Shown here: piece after piece, positions 24,398 to 33,564 of the stretch | How the letters are laid out: every line of letters begins with the position of its first letter | Position numbering within the stretch: the first letter of the stretch is position 1 | NCBI RefSeq assembly: GCF_017916505.1 | Contig: NZ_JAFMSZ010000001.1 | Coordinates: 1,116,001 to 1,180,000 of the forward strand | Direction of reading: 5' to 3' | Source: Naasia sp. SYSU D00057 | Lineage (GTDB): Bacteria; Actinomycetota; Actinomycetes; Actinomycetales; Microbacteriaceae | DNA: 64,000 nt | Notes under the pieces: generated by a model | Databases searched by the model: none | The model's input: only the letters and a program-made list of their open reading frames with translations | What the model was told of the DNA's origin: nothing | Made by a program: the position numbers and the translations under genes

Positions 24398-25012
24398 ATG
24401 GCGACGACGACGCGGGGCCTCGAACGGCTCGTCTTCTTCACGGACGCGATCGCCGCGATCGCGATCACCCTGCTGATCCTGCCCCTCGTCGACCTCGTGC
24501 CCGACGTGGCGGCGGAGGGCGGGACGCTCGGCGAGCTCCTCAACGACCACGCCGGCGCCCTGATGGGCTTCGTCATCAGCTTCGCCGTGATCGCCCGCCT
24601 CTGGTACTCCCACCACCAGCTGTTCGAGCACGTCGCCGCGTACACGCCACGGCTCGTGCTGCTGACCGTGATCTGGGCGTTCACCATCGTGCTGCTGCCC
24701 CTGCCGACCTCGATCACCGCGCAGATCGAGCCCAGCCGGGCGACCGTCGCCTTCTACATCGGCACCATGGCGGCGAGCAGCATCGTGATCACCGTCATGA
24801 CCCTGCTCATCCGGCGGGACTCCCGCATCGAGGCGCCGGACAACCGGGTCTCGGACCGCACGGTCGCCGGCAGCGTGTCCATCTCGATCGCGTTCGTCGT
24901 CGCGTTCGTGCTCGGCGTCACGATCCCCCACGTCAACTACTGGGCCCTCTTCGTGCTGTTCCTCAGCGGACCCGTCGAGGCGATCGTCCGCCGACGCCTC
25001 CGGCGCGGTTAG
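24398..25012 (+). CDS. TMEM175/DUF1211-type potassium channel-like membrane protein
   Basis: A 204-aa membrane protein with about six helices. Helix 1 contains FFTDAIAAIAITLLIL, the bacterial TMEM175 signature (F-S/T-D near the pore), followed by VISFAVIARLWYSHHQLF, another conserved block. Bacterial TMEM175 proteins form tetrameric K+ channels with one six-helix repeat per subunit, and the length fits. The start ATG at 24398 was chosen to leave the hydrophobic core intact with a short charged N-terminus (MATTTRGLERL). Its stop TAG (25010-25012) is also the first half of the -10 box of the next gene. Confidence 0.88.
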   Translation: MATTTRGLERLVFFTDAIAAIAITLLILPLVDLVPDVAAEGGTLGELLNDHAGALMGFVISFAVIARLWYSHHQLFEHVAAYTPRLVLLTVIWAFTIVLLPLPTSITAQIEPSRATVAFYIGTMAASSIVITVMTLLIRRDSRIEAPDNRVSDRTVAGSVSISIAFVVAFVLGVTIPHVNYWALFVLFLSGPVEAIVRRRLRRG

Positions 25013-25023
25013 GCTGGGGCCGC

Positions 25024-25512
25024 ATGCAGCCGCTCACCGAATCGGACATCCGCAACTCGCTCGTCAACGCGACCGCGAGTGACAGCGCGCGCATGGGGCT
25101 TCCCGGCCTCCACGAGGTGCTCTGGGACGAGCGGGAGTACCTCGGCTGGCGCGATCCGCGCACCCCGCAGCGCGCGTACATCGTCCTGTGGCGGGACGGC
25201 GAGGCGGTCGGCCTGGTGCTGCGCGCCGCCGACAACCGGATGAAGGCCGGCAACGCGATGTGCTCGCTGTGCCAGACGCCGAGGCCCTCCGGCCAGGTGG
25301 CGCTGTTCTCCGCGCCGCGCGCCGGGGAGGCGGGCCGGGACGGCAACACCGTCGGCACCTACATCTGCTCCGACCTCGCCTGCTCGCTGACCATCCGGAT
25401 CGTGCCGCCCGCCTACGACATGCAGCCCGACCCGGCCGTGATCGTCGAGCGGCGGATCGCCACCCTGCAGACGCGGCTGGGGGCGTTCACGGACACGGTC
25501 CTCGCCGGCTGA
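25024..25512 (+). CDS. FBP-domain zinc protein (EF-G-binding / FusB-like C-terminal fold)
   Basis: A 162-aa protein ending in the treble-clef zinc domain typical of FBP/FusB proteins. Four candidate ligands are visible: CSLCQT near residues 80-83 and CSDLAC near 118-123. The N-terminal part (TESDIRNSLVNATASDSARMGLP) and the basic VLRAADNRMK segment match actinobacterial FBP-domain proteins. FusB binds EF-G and frees stalled ribosomes in staphylococci; whether this homologue does so is inference. A TAGGCT box at 25010-25015, made from the preceding stop codon, ends 8 nt before ATG, indicating a leaderless message. Confidence 0.85.
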   Translation: MQPLTESDIRNSLVNATASDSARMGLPGLHEVLWDEREYLGWRDPRTPQRAYIVLWRDGEAVGLVLRAADNRMKAGNAMCSLCQTPRPSGQVALFSAPRAGEAGRDGNTVGTYICSDLACSLTIRIVPPAYDMQPDPAVIVERRIATLQTRLGAFTDTVLAG

Positions 25513-25560
25513 GCCCCGCGCCCTGTCGGCGGACCGGATCCGCCGCGCGGCCCTCCGTGG

Positions 25561-25998
25561 TCAGCGCGCGCCGCCCTCCGCGAGGTAGGCGAGGCGCTGG
25601 AGCGTCTCCCGGTTGCGGATGTGCAGCCCGATCCGGCGGATCGGCGAGGGAACGAGGCGCCCGGGGCCCTCGGCGGCGTCCTCGAGGATCCGGACGAGGC
25701 TCCCCGTTCCGCTCGGCTTGACCTCGATCGTCACCTGGGCCTCGCCGATCGGCCAGCCGTGTGCGCGGAGCACCGCCCGGCGCGGCGGGTCCCACTCGAG
25801 CATCACCGTCTTGTCGTTGAGAAGGACCGGCCAGACGCCGAACGAGTGGTGGAGCTCGGCACCCTCCCCCGGCCAGGTCTCGTGCACGCCCCGGATCCGC
25901 GACGCGCCGACCACCCAGCTCGGGTAGAGCCAGCCGTCGGCGAGCACGGCGAACACCTGCTCGGGGGTCGCGTCGATCCTGCGGACGTTCTCGGCCAT
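25561..25998 (-). CDS. SRPBCC (START-like) family protein
   Basis: A 145-aa protein with the polyketide-cyclase/START helix-grip fold: MAENVRRIDATPEQVFAVLAD, then SWVVGASRIRGVHETWPGEGA and the C-terminal helix GLHIRNRETLQRLAYLAEGG. Such proteins bind hydrophobic ligands; no catalytic residues can be assigned. The gene starts 4 nt after the stop of the phytoene-desaturase-like gene, so they are one operon and the SRPBCC protein may bind the substrate or product of that enzyme. It converges with the FBP gene across a 48-nt gap. Confidence 0.85.
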   Translation of the reverse strand: MAENVRRIDATPEQVFAVLADGWLYPSWVVGASRIRGVHETWPGEGAELHHSFGVWPVLLNDKTVMLEWDPPRRAVLRAHGWPIGEAQVTIEVKPSGTGSLVRILEDAAEGPGRLVPSPIRRIGLHIRNRETLQRLAYLAEGGAR

Positions 25999-26002
25999 CC
26001 GG

Positions 26003-27457
26003 CTACCCTTCGGTCGGTTGGAGCTCGGGAGCCCGGCGGATGCCGAACTCGTGACGGAGCGCGGAGAGAGCGGCGTTCCAGCCGGCCTGCCCGTGCACTC
26101 CCGGCCCCGGGGCAGCCGAGGCCGAGCAGAGGTAGATCCCCGGCCCTGGCGTCCGCCACGGGTCGGGTGAGAACGTCGGCCGGGCGACCAGCTGCCAGAA
26201 GTGGCCGCTGCCGGACGCGATGTCCCCGCCGACGTAGTTGGGGTCGTGCGCCTCGACCCCGACCGCGGTGCTGCAGAACGACCCCACGATGACGTCGCGG
26301 AACCCCGGCGCGAAGCGCTCGATCTGCCGGATGATCGTCTCGGTCTGGTCGGCGTTCGACTCCTTCGGCACGTGCGTGTAGGTCCACAGCGTGCCGTGCC
26401 CCTCCGGAGCTCGGGTGGGATCGAAGAGGCTCGGCTGCGAGACGAGCACGTACGGGCGGGCCGCGTGCCGGCCGGCCGCGATCTCCCGCTCCGCGTACGC
26501 GATCTCGGCGCGCGTGCCGCCGAGGTGCACGGTCCCCGCGCGGGCGACCTCCGGGTTCGCCCATGGCACCGGGCCGGAGAGCGCGAAGTCGACCTTCGCG
26601 ACCGCGTTGCCGTAGCGGAACCTCGCGAGCCGCGCCTTGTAGCCCTCGGGGAGGCGGTGCCCGGCGATGCGGCTCATGTCGCGTGCGCTCGTGTCGAAGA
26701 GCACGGCGCGCGCGTCGGGCAGGTCGCCGATCGACTCGATCTCGTGCTCGAGCACGATCCGCCCGCCGTGTGCGACCAGGTCGTCCGCGAGCGCCTCGGG
26801 GATGCGCCGGCTGCCGCCGACGGGGATCGGCCAGCCCTGCGCATGCCCCTGCACCGCGAGCGCCAGGCCCGCCGCGGCCGCACCGAGAGAGGGCAGCGGC
26901 TGCACCGCGTGCGCCATGACGCCGGTCAGGAGCGAGGGCGCTTCCTCCTCCCGCCAGCGCAGGTTCCACGCCGGGGAGCCCTGCTCGAACGTCGCGAGGC
27001 CGAACCGGGCCATCGTGATCGGATGGCGCGGAATGCGGACGAGCGTTCCCCCGGTGAAGTCGGACACCGCCCGGGCGTGCTCGACGAGCGGCTCGAGCAG
27101 CCGGCGCCAGCCCGGTCCGTCGCGCCCGAGCTGCTCCACCGTCCGATCGAGGTCGTGGTAGGCGACGCCGGCCCGGCCGCCGTCGAGCGGGTGGGCGAAC
27201 GAGACCTCCGGGGTCACGAAGTCCACCCGGTCCCGGAGCCCGAAGGCGGAGAAGAACGGGGACGCGAACGCCATCGGATGCACCGCGGAGCACGTGTCGT
27301 GCACATACCCCGGCTCTGTGAGCTCCTCGGTGCGAGCGCCGCCGCCGATCCGGTCGGCGCGCTCGTGCACCTCGACCTCGAGGCCGGCGCGAGCGAGCGT
27401 GACCGCGGCGGCGAGGCCGTTGGGCCCGGCCCCCACGATGACGGCGTCGACTGCCAC
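26003..27457 (-). CDS. Phytoene-desaturase-like FAD-dependent oxidoreductase
   Basis: A 484-aa flavoprotein. The dinucleotide motif [20 protein letters not shown] is at residues 6-25, followed by [18 protein letters not shown] and the C-terminal FAD block [24 protein letters not shown]. It belongs to the CrtI/NOX-like superfamily (PYROXD2-like subgroup rather than a true carotenoid desaturase; no crtB or crtE neighbour exists). The start GTG at 27457 was chosen for the Rossmann motif position. It is translated with the SRPBCC protein downstream. The substrate is unknown; proteins of this subgroup are widespread in actinobacteria. Confidence 0.88.
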   Translation of the reverse strand: MAVDAVIVGAGPNGLAAAVTLARAGLEVEVHERADRIGGGARTEELTEPGYVHDTCSAVHPMAFASPFFSAFGLRDRVDFVTPEVSFAHPLDGGRAGVAYHDLDRTVEQLGRDGPGWRRLLEPLVEHARAVSDFTGGTLVRIPRHPITMARFGLATFEQGSPAWNLRWREEEAPSLLTGVMAHAVQPLPSLGAAAAGLALAVQGHAQGWPIPVGGSRRIPEALADDLVAHGGRIVLEHEIESIGDLPDARAVLFDTSARDMSRIAGHRLPEGYKARLARFRYGNAVAKVDFALSGPVPWANPEVARAGTVHLGGTRAEIAYAEREIAAGRHAARPYVLVSQPSLFDPTRAPEGHGTLWTYTHVPKESNADQTETIIRQIERFAPGFRDVIVGSFCSTAVGVEAHDPNYVGGDIASGSGHFWQLVARPTFSPDPWRTPGPGIYLCSASAAPGPGVHGQAGWNAALSALRHEFGIRRAPELQPTEG

Positions 27458-27520
27458 GGGAGCCAGTCTGCCAGCCGGCCCCGCTGCCGGGCCCCGGCTG
27501 GCGCGGCTCCCGCCGGTGCG

Positions 27521-27907
27521 CTAGCCCTCCGCCAGCACCGAGAGCACGTTGCCCGCCGGATCCCGGAACCACGCGATGTCGGGCCCGCCGAACTGCGCTC
27601 CCCGGACGATGCCCTTCTCATCCGAGGGGAAGTCGTCGTCGCTGTAGATCTTCGTCTCGACGCCCTTCGCGCGCAGCTCGTCGACGGCGGCGTCGATGTC
27701 CTGCACCGGGAAGTTGAGCACCGTGAACGAGGCCGGCTCGTGGTTCTCCTTCGGGTAGACGAACACCGAGCCGCCGCCGCCGAGCAGCAGGCGCAGGCCG
27801 CCCATCTCCTCCTGCACCCGCAAGCCGAGCACGTCGCCGTAGAACCGCTTTGACTCCTCGATCGCATTCGACGAGAACCCGCTGAACGCCGCGACCTCCG
27901 TGAACAT
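27521..27907 (-). CDS. VOC-family (glyoxalase/bleomycin-resistance fold) protein
   Basis: A 128-aa protein with two beta-alpha-beta-beta-beta modules: [19 protein letters not shown]...[11 protein letters not shown] and [19 protein letters not shown]...[20 protein letters not shown]. The FRDPAGN motif before the last strand is typical of the fold. ATG at 27907 follows a GAAAGGGGGC ribosome site. It is divergent from the tetR gene, and a 19-bp operator lies 16 nt upstream of its start, so it is very likely repressed by that TetR. It could bind or detoxify the ligand that the MFS pump exports. Confidence 0.88.
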   Translation of the reverse strand: MFTEVAAFSGFSSNAIEESKRFYGDVLGLRVQEEMGGLRLLLGGGGSVFVYPKENHEPASFTVLNFPVQDIDAAVDELRAKGVETKIYSDDDFPSDEKGIVRGAQFGGPDIAWFRDPAGNVLSVLAEG

Positions 27908-27922
27908 GGCCGCCCCCTTTCG

Positions 27923-27941
27923 ATGTGAACGCCGTCCACAA
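27923..27941. promoter_or_regulatory. TetR operator between VOC and tetR genes
   Basis: A 19-bp imperfect palindrome, ATGTGAACGCCGTCCACAA, centred between the VOC start (27907) and the tetR start (27989). The same sequence, differing at three positions, occurs at 29957-29975 in front of the MFS gene and nowhere else that I saw. The half-site is TTGTGGACG. Confidence 0.82.
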
Positions 27942-27988
27942 TGCCACTCCGAGCGGCTATGGTCGAGGAATGCTCGATAGAGGGTGCC

Positions 27989-28618
27989 GTGAGCGCTGAG
28001 CCGAGGGCGACGTACCGCCACGGCGACCTCCGTGCCGCCCTGCTCGCCGCCGGCATGGACCTCGCCCGCGACGGCGGCCCCGACGCCGTCGTGCTCCGCG
28101 AGGCGACCCGCCGGGCGGGCGTCTCCCCGAACGCGGCGTACCGGCACTTCGCGGACCGCGCGGCACTGCTCGCCGCGGTCTCGGACACGGCCCAGGGTCT
28201 CGTCGCCGACCGGATGGAGGACGAGCTCTCCGCCGCGCCCGACCCGCCCGACGCCGGCACGCGTGCCCGGCGGCGGCTGCGGGCCGTGGGGACGGGCTAT
28301 CTCGGCTTCGCCCAGGAACAGCCGGGGCTGTTCCGCGCCGCGTTCTTCGTCCCGGGCGACCTCAGTCAGGCCTTCTCCCCCGCCAAGGCGGGCCGCGCGG
28401 GCCGGAGCCCGTACCAGATCCTCTCCGACGTGCTCGACGAGCTGGTCGCCGCGGGAGCGCTGGCTCCGGAGCGGCGCCCCGGCGGCGAGTTCCTCGCCTG
28501 GTCCGCGGTCCACGGGCTCGCGACGCTCGTGCTCGACGGGCCGCTGCGGGGTCTCACCGACGAGCTGATCGCGGGCGCGCGCGAGCGGCTGCTCGACATG
28601 GTCGACCGCGGCCTCTGA
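27989..28618 (+). CDS. TetR-family repressor with WHG C-terminal domain
   Basis: A 209-aa regulator. The N-terminal helix-turn-helix reads YRHGDLRAALLAAGMDLARD and LREATRRAGVSPNAAYRHFADRAALLAAV. The C-terminal ligand domain contains FLAWSAVHGLATLVLDGPL, the WHG signature of its subgroup. I chose GTG at 27989 (protein VSAEPRATYRHG); an in-frame ATG at 27959 is possible but adds residues unlike the family. A 19-bp dyad lies 48 nt upstream and a matching dyad lies in front of the MFS gene, so its regulon probably comprises itself, the VOC gene and the MFS exporter. The 3' end converges with the MFS gene with only 7 nt between them. Confidence 0.9.
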   Translation: MSAEPRATYRHGDLRAALLAAGMDLARDGGPDAVVLREATRRAGVSPNAAYRHFADRAALLAAVSDTAQGLVADRMEDELSAAPDPPDAGTRARRRLRAVGTGYLGFAQEQPGLFRAAFFVPGDLSQAFSPAKAGRAGRSPYQILSDVLDELVAAGALAPERRPGGEFLAWSAVHGLATLVLDGPLRGLTDELIAGARERLLDMVDRGL

Positions 28619-28625
28619 CCGGCCG

Positions 28626-29942
28626 TCAGACCCTGCCTGCGGGCTCCTCCTCGGGATCGGGTGCCCGATCGAGCGGATGCTCGACCTCGTCGCGGAGCAG
28701 GCCGAAGCCGAGCACGGCGACGAGCGCGAGCACGGTGGGCACGACCCCGGCGACGACGAAGGCGACCGGGATGCCGATCTCCTCGCCGACCGGCCCCGCG
28801 AGCGCCATCGAGATCGGCATGAGGGCGATGGAGACGAAGAAGTCGAGGCTGGAGACGCGGCCGAGCAGCGCGGGCGGCACCCGCCGCTGCAGGAGGGTGC
28901 CCCAGATCACCGCTCCCGCCTGGAAGGTGAAGCCGACGACGAACGTCAGCACGGCGAGCAGCCACACCTGGCTCACGAAGCCGACCGCGGCGAGCGGGAG
29001 GCAGCCCGCTCCCCAGAGCAGGTTCATCAGGGTGAGGTAGCGGCGCGGCAGCCGGCGCGATGCCACGAACAGTGAGCCGACCGCTCCGCCGATGCCGAAC
29101 GCGGCGAGCACGATCGCGAACGAGCCCGCACCGCCGCCCGTCTGGTCCCGGACCGCGAAGGGCAGCAGCACCTCGATCGGCCCCATCACGACGAGGACGA
29201 GGAGGCAGAAGTACAGCAGGGTGACGAGCAGCCAGCGGGTGCGCACCATGTACCGGAAGCCCTCGCCGATGTCCCTCAGCATCGAGGTGACCGGGTTGCC
29301 CGGCGCGATCTCGTCCCGTCGCACCGGCGTCTCCCGCATGAGCGCGAGAACCACCGCCGCGCAGGCCTGCGCGGCCGCGATGACGAGGAGCGCCGGTCCC
29401 GGGGCCCACACGGCGATGATCGCGCCGGCGATCACGGGTCCGGCCGCCTGCATGATGCTCGGCCGCAGCACGCCCTCGACGCCGTTCGCCGCGAGCAGGT
29501 CGTCGGCGGGGATGATCGCGGGCAGCCAGGCGGAGTACGCGGGGTAGACGATGCCCTCGGCGATGCCGAAGAAGAGGGACGCCACCACCAGGTGCCACAG
29601 CTCGAGGTTCCCGGTCACGGCGAGGACGCCCGCGGCGCCGATCGCGAGCGTCTTCAGAACCTCGACCGCGACGAGCAGGCGCTTCTGCGGAACCCGATCG
29701 GCGAGGGCGCCCGCCACCAGGACGGTGAGCAGCATGCCGACCGCACTCGCGGTGGCGACCGCCGACAGCTCGGACGGTCCCCCGCCGAGCTCGATGACCT
29801 GCCAGACGAGGGCGACCACCCAGATGCCGGCGCCGAGCAGCGACAGGGTGAGCGCGACGACCAGCAGCCGGTACTGCGGCAGCCGGAAGGGCCGCAGAGC
29901 GCGCGGCAGCTCCCGCCGCGTCCGCGCCTGTCCGTCCGCCAT
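28626..29942 (-). CDS. MFS transporter, probable multidrug exporter
   Basis: A 438-aa major facilitator with about 12 hydrophobic helices and a charged N-terminus (MADGQARTRRELPRALRPF). The loop GALADRVPQKRLLVAVEVLKT after helix 2 is the MFS motif A region; TFVVGFTFQAGAVIWGTLLQRRVPPALLGRVSS is typical of the MdfA/enterobactin-exporter-like DHA3 group. The start ATG at 29942 lies 15 nt downstream of a 19-bp operator shared with the VOC-tetR gap, so expression is probably induced by the TetR ligand. The three genes form a compact resistance-like unit. The substrate is unknown. Confidence 0.9.
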   Translation of the reverse strand: MADGQARTRRELPRALRPFRLPQYRLLVVALTLSLLGAGIWVVALVWQVIELGGGPSELSAVATASAVGMLLTVLVAGALADRVPQKRLLVAVEVLKTLAIGAAGVLAVTGNLELWHLVVASLFFGIAEGIVYPAYSAWLPAIIPADDLLAANGVEGVLRPSIMQAAGPVIAGAIIAVWAPGPALLVIAAAQACAAVVLALMRETPVRRDEIAPGNPVTSMLRDIGEGFRYMVRTRWLLVTLLYFCLLVLVVMGPIEVLLPFAVRDQTGGGAGSFAIVLAAFGIGGAVGSLFVASRRLPRRYLTLMNLLWGAGCLPLAAVGFVSQVWLLAVLTFVVGFTFQAGAVIWGTLLQRRVPPALLGRVSSLDFFVSIALMPISMALAGPVGEEIGIPVAFVVAGVVPTVLALVAVLGFGLLRDEVEHPLDRAPDPEEEPAGRV

Positions 29943-29956
29943 GTCCGCTCCCGCCG

Positions 29957-29975
29957 TTGTGTACGCCGTCCACAA
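29957..29975. promoter_or_regulatory. Second TetR operator, upstream of the MFS gene
   Basis: TTGTGTACGCCGTCCACAA is a 19-bp palindrome with one mismatched pair around a central base. It matches 16 of 19 positions of the site at 27923-27941 and lies 15-33 nt upstream of the MFS start codon, where a repressor would block the promoter. Confidence 0.82.
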
Positions 29976-30070
29976 TCCTGTCGGATGCCCCCGACGCCAC
30001 GCCAGAGAAGTGGGCCCCCGCCCTACTCCGGCGCACCCCGGGGATCGGCCGGGAGGGCCTCGTGACGCAC

Positions 30071-31570
30071 TCAGGCCTGGGCGCGCTCCAGCACGAGCTC
30101 GCGCACGCGGGCCGCGTCCGCCTGACCGCGCATCGCCTTCATGACCGCGCCGATCACCGCGCCGGCCGCCTGCACCTTGCCGTCACGGATCTTGTCGAGC
30201 ACGTCGGGCTGGGACGCCAGCGCCTCGTCGATGGCGGCGAGGAGGGCCGTGTCGTCCGAGACGACCGCGAGTCCGCGGGCCTTGACGACCTCGTCGGGCG
30301 AGCCCTCGCCCGCGACGACGCCCTCGAGCACCTGCCGGCCGAGCCGGTCGGTGAGCTGCCCGGACTCGACGAGCGCGATGAGCTCGCTGACGTGCAGCGG
30401 CGTGATGAGCGTGCCGGCCTCGACCCCGCGCGCGTTGGCGATGCGCAGGATCTCGCCGAGCCACCACTTGCGGGCCTGCGCGGGTGCCGCGCCGGCGGCG
30501 ACCGTCTGCTCCATCTCCACGAGGAGGTTCGCGTTGATGATGTCGCGGAACTCGCTGTCCGTGAAGCCGTATTCCGCCTGCAGCCGGCGCCGGAACGCGG
30601 CCGGCGACTCGGGCAGCGCGGCGCGCAGCTCGGCAATCAGCTCCTTCGACGGCATCACCGGGAGCAGGTCGGGCTCCGGGAAGTAGCGGTAGTCGTCGGC
30701 GTCCGACTTCGGGCGGCCGGGGCTCGTCGTCCCGGTGTCCTCGTGCCAGTGCCGGGTCTCCTGGATGATCGTGCCGCCGGCGTCGAGGATCGCGGCCTGC
30801 CGCTGGATCTCGTACCGGATGGCGCGCTCGACGCTGCGGAGGCTGTTGACGTTCTTCGTCTCGGTGCGGGTGCCGAGCTTCTCCTGGCCGCGGGGGCGCA
30901 GGGAGATGTTGGCGTCGCAGCGGAGGTTGCCGCGCTCCATGCGCGCCTCGGAGACGCCGAGCGAGCGGACGATGTCGCGGATGGTGGCGACGTACGCCCG
31001 GGCGAGCTCCGGCGCACGGTCCTCTGCGCCGAAGATCGGCTTCGTGACGATCTCGACGAGCGGCACACCCGCTCGGTTGTAGTCGACGAGCGAGTACTCG
31101 GCGCCGTGGATGCGGCCGGTGGCACCGCCCACGTGCGTGAGCTTGCCGGCGTCCTCCTCCATGTGCGCCCGCTCGATCGGCACGCGCACGAGGGTGCCGT
31201 CGTCGAGCTCGACCTCGACCTCGCCCTCGAACGCGATCGGCTCGTCGTACTGGGAGATCTGGTAGTTCTTCGCGAGGTCCGGGTAGAAGTAGTTCTTCCG
31301 CGCGAACCGGCTCGACTCCGCGATCGAGCAGCCGAGCGCGAGGCCGAGCGAGATCGCGTACCGGACCGCCTGCTCGTTGACGACCGGCAGCGAGCCGGGC
31401 AGGCCGAGGTCGACGGGCGCGACGTGGGTGTTCGGGGCGCCGCCGAACTCGTTCGGCGCGCCGGAGAACATCTTCGTCTTCGTCGACAGCTCGACGTGCA
31501 CCTCGAAGCCGAGCACGGGCTCGTACTTCTCGATGGCCTCCTCGAAGGACAGCAGCTTGTCGGCGCCCAT
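30071..31570 (-). CDS. gatB: Asp/Glu-tRNA amidotransferase subunit B
   Basis: A 499-aa subunit of GatCAB that phosphorylates and transamidates misacylated Glu-tRNA(Gln) and Asp-tRNA(Asn). Conserved blocks: [19 protein letters not shown], the metal-site region around [35 protein letters not shown] and [13 protein letters not shown]. The C-terminal helical and YqeY-like tRNA-binding domain ends [23 protein letters not shown] at 31570 shares one base with the gatA stop. The gene is last in the gatC-gatA-gatB operon. Its presence implies that Gln-tRNA is made by the indirect route. Confidence 0.97.
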   Translation of the reverse strand: MGADKLLSFEEAIEKYEPVLGFEVHVELSTKTKMFSGAPNEFGGAPNTHVAPVDLGLPGSLPVVNEQAVRYAISLGLALGCSIAESSRFARKNYFYPDLAKNYQISQYDEPIAFEGEVEVELDDGTLVRVPIERAHMEEDAGKLTHVGGATGRIHGAEYSLVDYNRAGVPLVEIVTKPIFGAEDRAPELARAYVATIRDIVRSLGVSEARMERGNLRCDANISLRPRGQEKLGTRTETKNVNSLRSVERAIRYEIQRQAAILDAGGTIIQETRHWHEDTGTTSPGRPKSDADDYRYFPEPDLLPVMPSKELIAELRAALPESPAAFRRRLQAEYGFTDSEFRDIINANLLVEMEQTVAAGAAPAQARKWWLGEILRIANARGVEAGTLITPLHVSELIALVESGQLTDRLGRQVLEGVVAGEGSPDEVVKARGLAVVSDDTALLAAIDEALASQPDVLDKIRDGKVQAAGAVIGAVMKAMRGQADAARVRELVLERAQA

Positions 31571-33162
31571 CAGGCGGTTCCTCCGTCGGGTTCGGTGCCC
31601 GGGCCGGGGGCCGGGACGAGGTGGTCGGGCTGTCCGCTCTCGCGGGCGGCGCTGCGGCCGAAGTCGGCGGGGAGCCGGTCGAGGAGCGGCCCTCCCCAGC
31701 TCTCGTGCAGCAGCGCCTCGAGGGTCGCGCCCACGGTGTAGAGGCGGGCGTCCTCGCGGGCGGGCGCCATCAGCTGGATGCCGACGGGCAGGCCGTCCTC
31801 CGGGGCGAGCCCGATGGGCAGTCCCATGCCGGGCACGCCCGCGAGGTTGGCGGGGATCGTCGTGATGTCGTTGAGGTACATCGCGAGCGGGTCGTCGAGC
31901 TTCTCGCCCAGCCGGAACGCCGTCGTGGGAGCCGCGGGCGAGACGAGCACATCGACCTGCGCGAACGCGGCGGCGAAGTCCCGCTGGATGAGCGTGCGCA
32001 CCTTCTGTGCGCTGCCGTAGTAGGCGTCGTAGTAGCCGGCGGACAGGGCGTAGGTGCCGAGGATGATGCGGCGCTTCACCTCGGGGCCGAAGCCCGCGCC
32101 GCGCGACGCGGACATCACCTGCTCGACGGTCGCCGTCTCCCCAGGGGTCACCCGCAGGCCGAAGCGCACCGAGTCGTACTTGGCGAGGTTGCTCGACGCC
32201 TCGGCGGGCAGGATCAGGTAGTAGGCGGCGATCGCGTACTCGAAGTTCGGGGCGCTGATCTCGACGATCTCGGCGCCCGCGTTCTGCATCAGGGCGAGCG
32301 CCTCGTCGAACCGCTGCCGCACGCCGGCCTGGAAGCCCTCGCTGTCGAGCTCGCGGACCACGCCGACGCGGACGCCCGCGAGACTGCCGCTCGCCGCGCC
32401 GGCACGGGCCGCCTCGGCGAAGGACGGCCACGGGTCGCGCAGCGACGTGGAGTCATGCGGGTCGTGCCCGCCGATCACGTCGTGCACGAGCGCGGAGTCG
32501 AGGACGGTGCGGCTCACGGGGCCGACCTGGTCGAGCGACGAGGCGAGCGCGATGGCGCCGTAGCGGGAGACGCCGCCGTAGGTGGGCTTCATGCCGACCG
32601 TGCCGGTGACGGCGGCGGGCTGGCGGATCGAGCCACCGGTGTCGCTGCCGAGGGCGACCGGGGCCTCGAACGCGGCGACCGCGGCCGCCGACCCGCCGCC
32701 GGAGCCGCCGGGGATCCGGTCGAGCGCCCACGGGTTGCGGGTCGGGCCGTACGCGGAGTGCTCGGTGGAGGAGCCCATCGCGAACTCGTCCATGTTGGTC
32801 TTGCCGAGCGGCACCATGCCGGCGGCCCGGAGCCGGGCGACGACCGTCGCGTCGTAGGGCGGGATCCAGCCCTCGAGGATGCGCGACGCCGCCGTGGACG
32901 GCATGTCGTTCGTGCAGAGCACGTCCTTGATGGCGATCGGGACGCCCGCGAGTGGGCCCAGCTCGCGGCCGTCGCGGCGCAGCTGGTCGATCTCGCTCGC
33001 GCGGGCGATCGCCGCGTCGCCCGCGACGTGCAGGAACGCGTGCAGGTCGCCGTCGGCCTCGGCGATGCGGTCGAGGGACGCGCGGGTCGCCTCGACGGAC
33101 GAGACCTCGCCCGTCGACAGCAGGCCGGCGAGCTCGGAGGCGGGAAGCCGGGTGAGATCCAC
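31570..33162 (-). CDS. gatA: Asp/Glu-tRNA amidotransferase subunit A
   Basis: A 530-aa amidase-signature glutaminase that supplies ammonia to GatB. The catalytic triad is K79 ([10 protein letters not shown]), S154 ([11 protein letters not shown]) and S178 ([12 protein letters not shown]). Start GTG at 33162 shares one base with the gatC stop (TAGTG), and its own stop TGA shares one base with the gatB ATG, so the operon is fully coupled. The C-terminus has a short Pro/Gly-rich extension ([13 protein letters not shown]) beyond the usual end, which looks like harmless drift. Full length and intact. Confidence 0.97.
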   Translation of the reverse strand: MDLTRLPASELAGLLSTGEVSSVEATRASLDRIAEADGDLHAFLHVAGDAAIARASEIDQLRRDGRELGPLAGVPIAIKDVLCTNDMPSTAASRILEGWIPPYDATVVARLRAAGMVPLGKTNMDEFAMGSSTEHSAYGPTRNPWALDRIPGGSGGGSAAAVAAFEAPVALGSDTGGSIRQPAAVTGTVGMKPTYGGVSRYGAIALASSLDQVGPVSRTVLDSALVHDVIGGHDPHDSTSLRDPWPSFAEAARAGAASGSLAGVRVGVVRELDSEGFQAGVRQRFDEALALMQNAGAEIVEISAPNFEYAIAAYYLILPAEASSNLAKYDSVRFGLRVTPGETATVEQVMSASRGAGFGPEVKRRIILGTYALSAGYYDAYYGSAQKVRTLIQRDFAAAFAQVDVLVSPAAPTTAFRLGEKLDDPLAMYLNDITTIPANLAGVPGMGLPIGLAPEDGLPVGIQLMAPAREDARLYTVGATLEALLHESWGGPLLDRLPADFGRSAARESGQPDHLVPAPGPGTEPDGGTA

Positions 33163-33473
33163 TACTGCTCCTCCCCCAGGATCGCGGCGACGCGGAACCG
33201 GCCGTCGGCGGCGTCCGGTGCGCCGGACAGGGCCTCCTCGTTCGTGAGGACGTCGCCGACCTCGTCGGGGCGGAAGACGTTGCTCAGCGGGATCGGGTGG
33301 CTCGTGGCCGGGACGTCCGGCGTCGCCACCTCCGTCACCTTGCGGACGTTGTCGACGATCGAGCCGAGCTCGACCGCGAGGTGCTCGATCTCGGCCGGCG
33401 TGAGGGCGATTCGGGCGAGGTTCGCGAGGTGCTGGACCTGCTCGGCGGAGATGGGAGTTGGCTCGTCGGGCAT
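33162..33473 (-). CDS. gatC: Asp/Glu-tRNA amidotransferase subunit C
   Basis: A 103-aa belt-like subunit that wraps GatA and GatB. The pattern [32 protein letters not shown] and [26 protein letters not shown] is typical. It is the promoter-proximal gene: a TAGGAT box lies 7 nt before the ATG at 33473, so the gatCAB mRNA probably starts at the start codon. It is divergent from the 2OG-Fe oxygenase gene. Confidence 0.96.
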   Translation of the reverse strand: MPDEPTPISAEQVQHLANLARIALTPAEIEHLAVELGSIVDNVRKVTEVATPDVPATSHPIPLSNVFRPDEVGDVLTNEEALSGAPDAADGRFRVAAILGEEQ

Positions 33474-33564
33474 GACCTCAATCCTAGGCCGGGGGCGGGA
33501 ACCGTCTTCCGACGGTAACGCCCGCGAAACAGCCGCCTCCTACCGTCGAGCGCAAGGAGGAGAC

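Noticed and set aside
26003-27457. Carotenoid crtI
   Set aside because: The sequence is of the broader PYROXD2-like group, and no crtB, crtE or lycopene cyclase gene is nearby.
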